From NCBI GenBank assembly GCA_947561715.1, contig OX387203.1, forward strand, positions 16,492,001 through 16,556,000: a stretch of DNA of 64,000 nt, in the 5' to 3' direction. The stretch's first letter is position 1. Every line of letters starts with the position of its first letter. The position numbers were made by a program, and so were the translations under genes. The stretch comes from Ascidia mentula (taxonomy: Eukaryota; Chordata; Ascidiacea; Phlebobranchia; Ascidiidae). Shown here in pieces: positions 62,480 to 64,000 of the stretch. A model generated the notes under the pieces. The model made no database searches, was not told the DNA's origin, and saw only the letters and a list, made by a program, of their open reading frames with translations.

Positions 62480-62875
62480 ACGCGTCATTCGCCAAAACAG
62501 TTAAAAAGAACGCCTTTAAATATATCAAAAAAACGGATAGTCGAATACGGTTCAATGGGACCGTCTACAACAAACCTAGAGCATTTAAAAGCTATATTTA
62601 TTTCGTTTGGCCATATTATTTCAAAACGAAGACAAGTAAATACCTGTCAAAGACAAGCTTAAACCGCGCGGTCGGTTCGCCAAAACAGTTTTAAAAACGC
62701 CTTTTCGTATGATAACAAAAAAACTAAAGCATATAGTTCAATAAAGTTTAGAGGTATCTCCTTCTACATGGCTGTAGTATTTAACTGCCAAATTTTAATT
62801 CGCTTGGATGTAAAACAGAGATTTGGCAGGCAAATACCTCTCAAAGACAAGTATAAACCGCGCCGAAAGGGCGAA
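62480..62875. repeat. Tandem pair of ~190-bp repeats
   Basis: CGCCAAAACAGTT occurs at about 62490 and 62679. CAAAGACAAG followed by TAAACCGCGC occurs near 62648 and 62840. The two units are diverged. Confidence 0.6.
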
Positions 62876-64000
62876 ATTAACTAAATTTGACAGTTGTCCG
62901 CCTGTGATTTCAACATTTTTATATCAAGCGACTTGAAATTTTGCACACAAATATTAGAAGCCACTACACAACGAGCAATGAAAACTAAATTGGCGCCGAA
63001 AACGCATGTTTGAAACTATGGTGTCTAAGGTTCGGCGGTTTTAACTAAATTTGACAGTTGTCAGACTGTGATTTCAACATTTTTCTGTCAAGCGACCTGA
63101 AGTTTTGCACACAAATATTAGATGCCACTACAAAACGAGCAATGAAAACCAAATTGGACAATGTCTTTTAGTTTCTTATTGCTGCGCGAAAACGCATGTT
63201 ACAAACAATGGTCGAGCGGAATTAACTAAATTTGAGAATTCCCGCTGGCAATATACACAATTTTAAATCAAGAGACCTGAAATTTCGCACACAAATACTA
63301 GATGCCACTACAAAACGAGAAATGAAAACTAAATTGGCGTCTGTCCTTTAGAATTTTATTGCTTGCCGAAAACGCATGTTTGAAACTATGGTGGCTAATG
63401 TTCGGCGGATTAACTAAATTTGACAGTTGTCAGCCTGTGATTTCAACATTTTTATATCAAGTGACTTGAATTTTTGCTCACAAATATTAGATGCCACTAC
63501 AAAACGAGAAATGAAAACTAAATTGGCGTCTGTCCTTTAGAATTTTATTGCTTGCCGAAAACGCATGTTTGAAACTATGGTGGCTAATGTTCGGCGGATT
63601 AACTAAATTTGACAGTTGTCAGACTGTGATTTTAACATTTTTCCGTCAAGCGACCTGAAGTTTTGCACACAAATATTAGATGCCACTACAAAACGAGCAA
63701 TGAAAACCAAATTGGACAATGTCTTTTAGTTTCTTATTGCTGCGCGAAAACGCATGTTACAAACAATGGTCGAGCGGAATTAACTAAATTTGAGAATTCC
63801 CGCTGGCAATATACACAATTTTAAATCAAGAGACCTGAAATTTCGCACACAAATACTAGATGCCACTACAAAACGAGAAATGAAAACTAAATTGGCGTCT
63901 GTCCTTCAGAATTTTATTGCTTGCCGAAAACGCATGTTTGAAACTATGGTGGCTAATGTTCGGCGGATTAACTAAATTTGACAGTTGTCAGCCTGTGATT
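62876..64000. repeat. Satellite with three-monomer higher-order repeat (~556 bp)
   Basis: Monomers of about 167-190 bp start at AACTAAATTTGA near 62878, 63044, 63222, 63412, 63600, 63780 and 63968. They are of three types (A: CAGCCTGTGATTT; B: CAGACTGTGATTT with ATTGGACAATGTC; C: GAGAATTCCCGCTGGC) in the order ABCABCA. Same-type monomers are about 556 bp apart and nearly identical. The array runs off the right edge. Confidence 0.9.

Noticed and set aside
62124-62662. Basic ORFs (60-70 aa) near the right end as a DNA-binding protein
   Set aside because: Lysine and arginine richness follows from A-rich repeat sequence, and the second ORF falls in a tandem repeat unit.

Overview
The window looks like AT-rich chordate DNA, most probably from an ascidian tunicate (Ciona type). 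I infer this from compact multi-exon genes with short introns, a ZP/CUB-like/EGF membrane protein, a fibrinogen-domain type II membrane protein, an IRE1/RNase L-type KEN domain, an intron-bearing tRNA-Tyr, a tRNA-derived SINE, and splice acceptors a few bases upstream of start codons, as tunicate spliced-leader trans-splicing would produce. No prokaryotic or organellar features are seen.

Layout. 1.0-2.8 kb: an unidentified minus-strand gene with five phase-compatible exons, with a tRNA-derived SINE abutting its stop. 5.0-6.1 kb: a two-exon TKL-like kinase (minus). 6.3-6.75 kb: a long palindromic foldback element. 8.3-10.8 kb: KEN gene A (plus), a degenerate pseudokinase plus KEN nuclease. 14.3-21.2 kb: ZP gene A (minus). 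24.65-25.2 kb: SLC22-like pseudogene A. 25.9-27.03 kb: a 20-bp minisatellite. 27.1-27.4 kb: tRNA-Ser(GCT) and tRNA-Tyr(GTA). 27.6-32.8 kb: a complete 13-exon type II membrane fibrinogen-related gene (minus). 33.5-34.6 kb: a decayed paralogue of it. 35.05-37.5 kb: a rearranged Ty3/gypsy fossil. 37.75-38.8 kb: a fragment of a third ZP gene. 38.9-41.3 kb: KEN gene B (plus). 49.0-56.0 kb: ZP gene B (minus). 59.9-60.3 kb: SLC22-like pseudogene B. 60.3-61.3 kb: inserted transposon-like sequence. 62.5-64 kb: tandem repeats and a higher-order satellite running off the edge.

The dominant structure is a direct segmental duplication: about 8.58-25.1 kb corresponds to about 38.93-60.32 kb, in the same order and orientation (KEN, ZP, SLC22 pseudogene). 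Copy B is about 5 kb longer because of an LTR element (3.27 kb), a hAT-type MITE (0.41 kb), an extra 0.87-kb segment and about 0.5 kb of kinase exons that copy A has lost. Further pieces (37.75-38.8 kb and 61.6-61.96 kb) suggest more than two units once existed.

The most interesting biology is the co-location of (i) two intact CUB-like/ZP/EGF receptors whose copies differ mainly in patches of the N-terminal ectodomain while much surrounding sequence is nearly identical, (ii) two KEN-domain genes whose kinase parts are decaying while the KEN exons and the RNase motif stay open, and (iii) a fibrinogen-domain lectin-like receptor with a decayed neighbour. A rapidly evolving recognition or defence cluster is a reasonable inference, not something the sequence proves.
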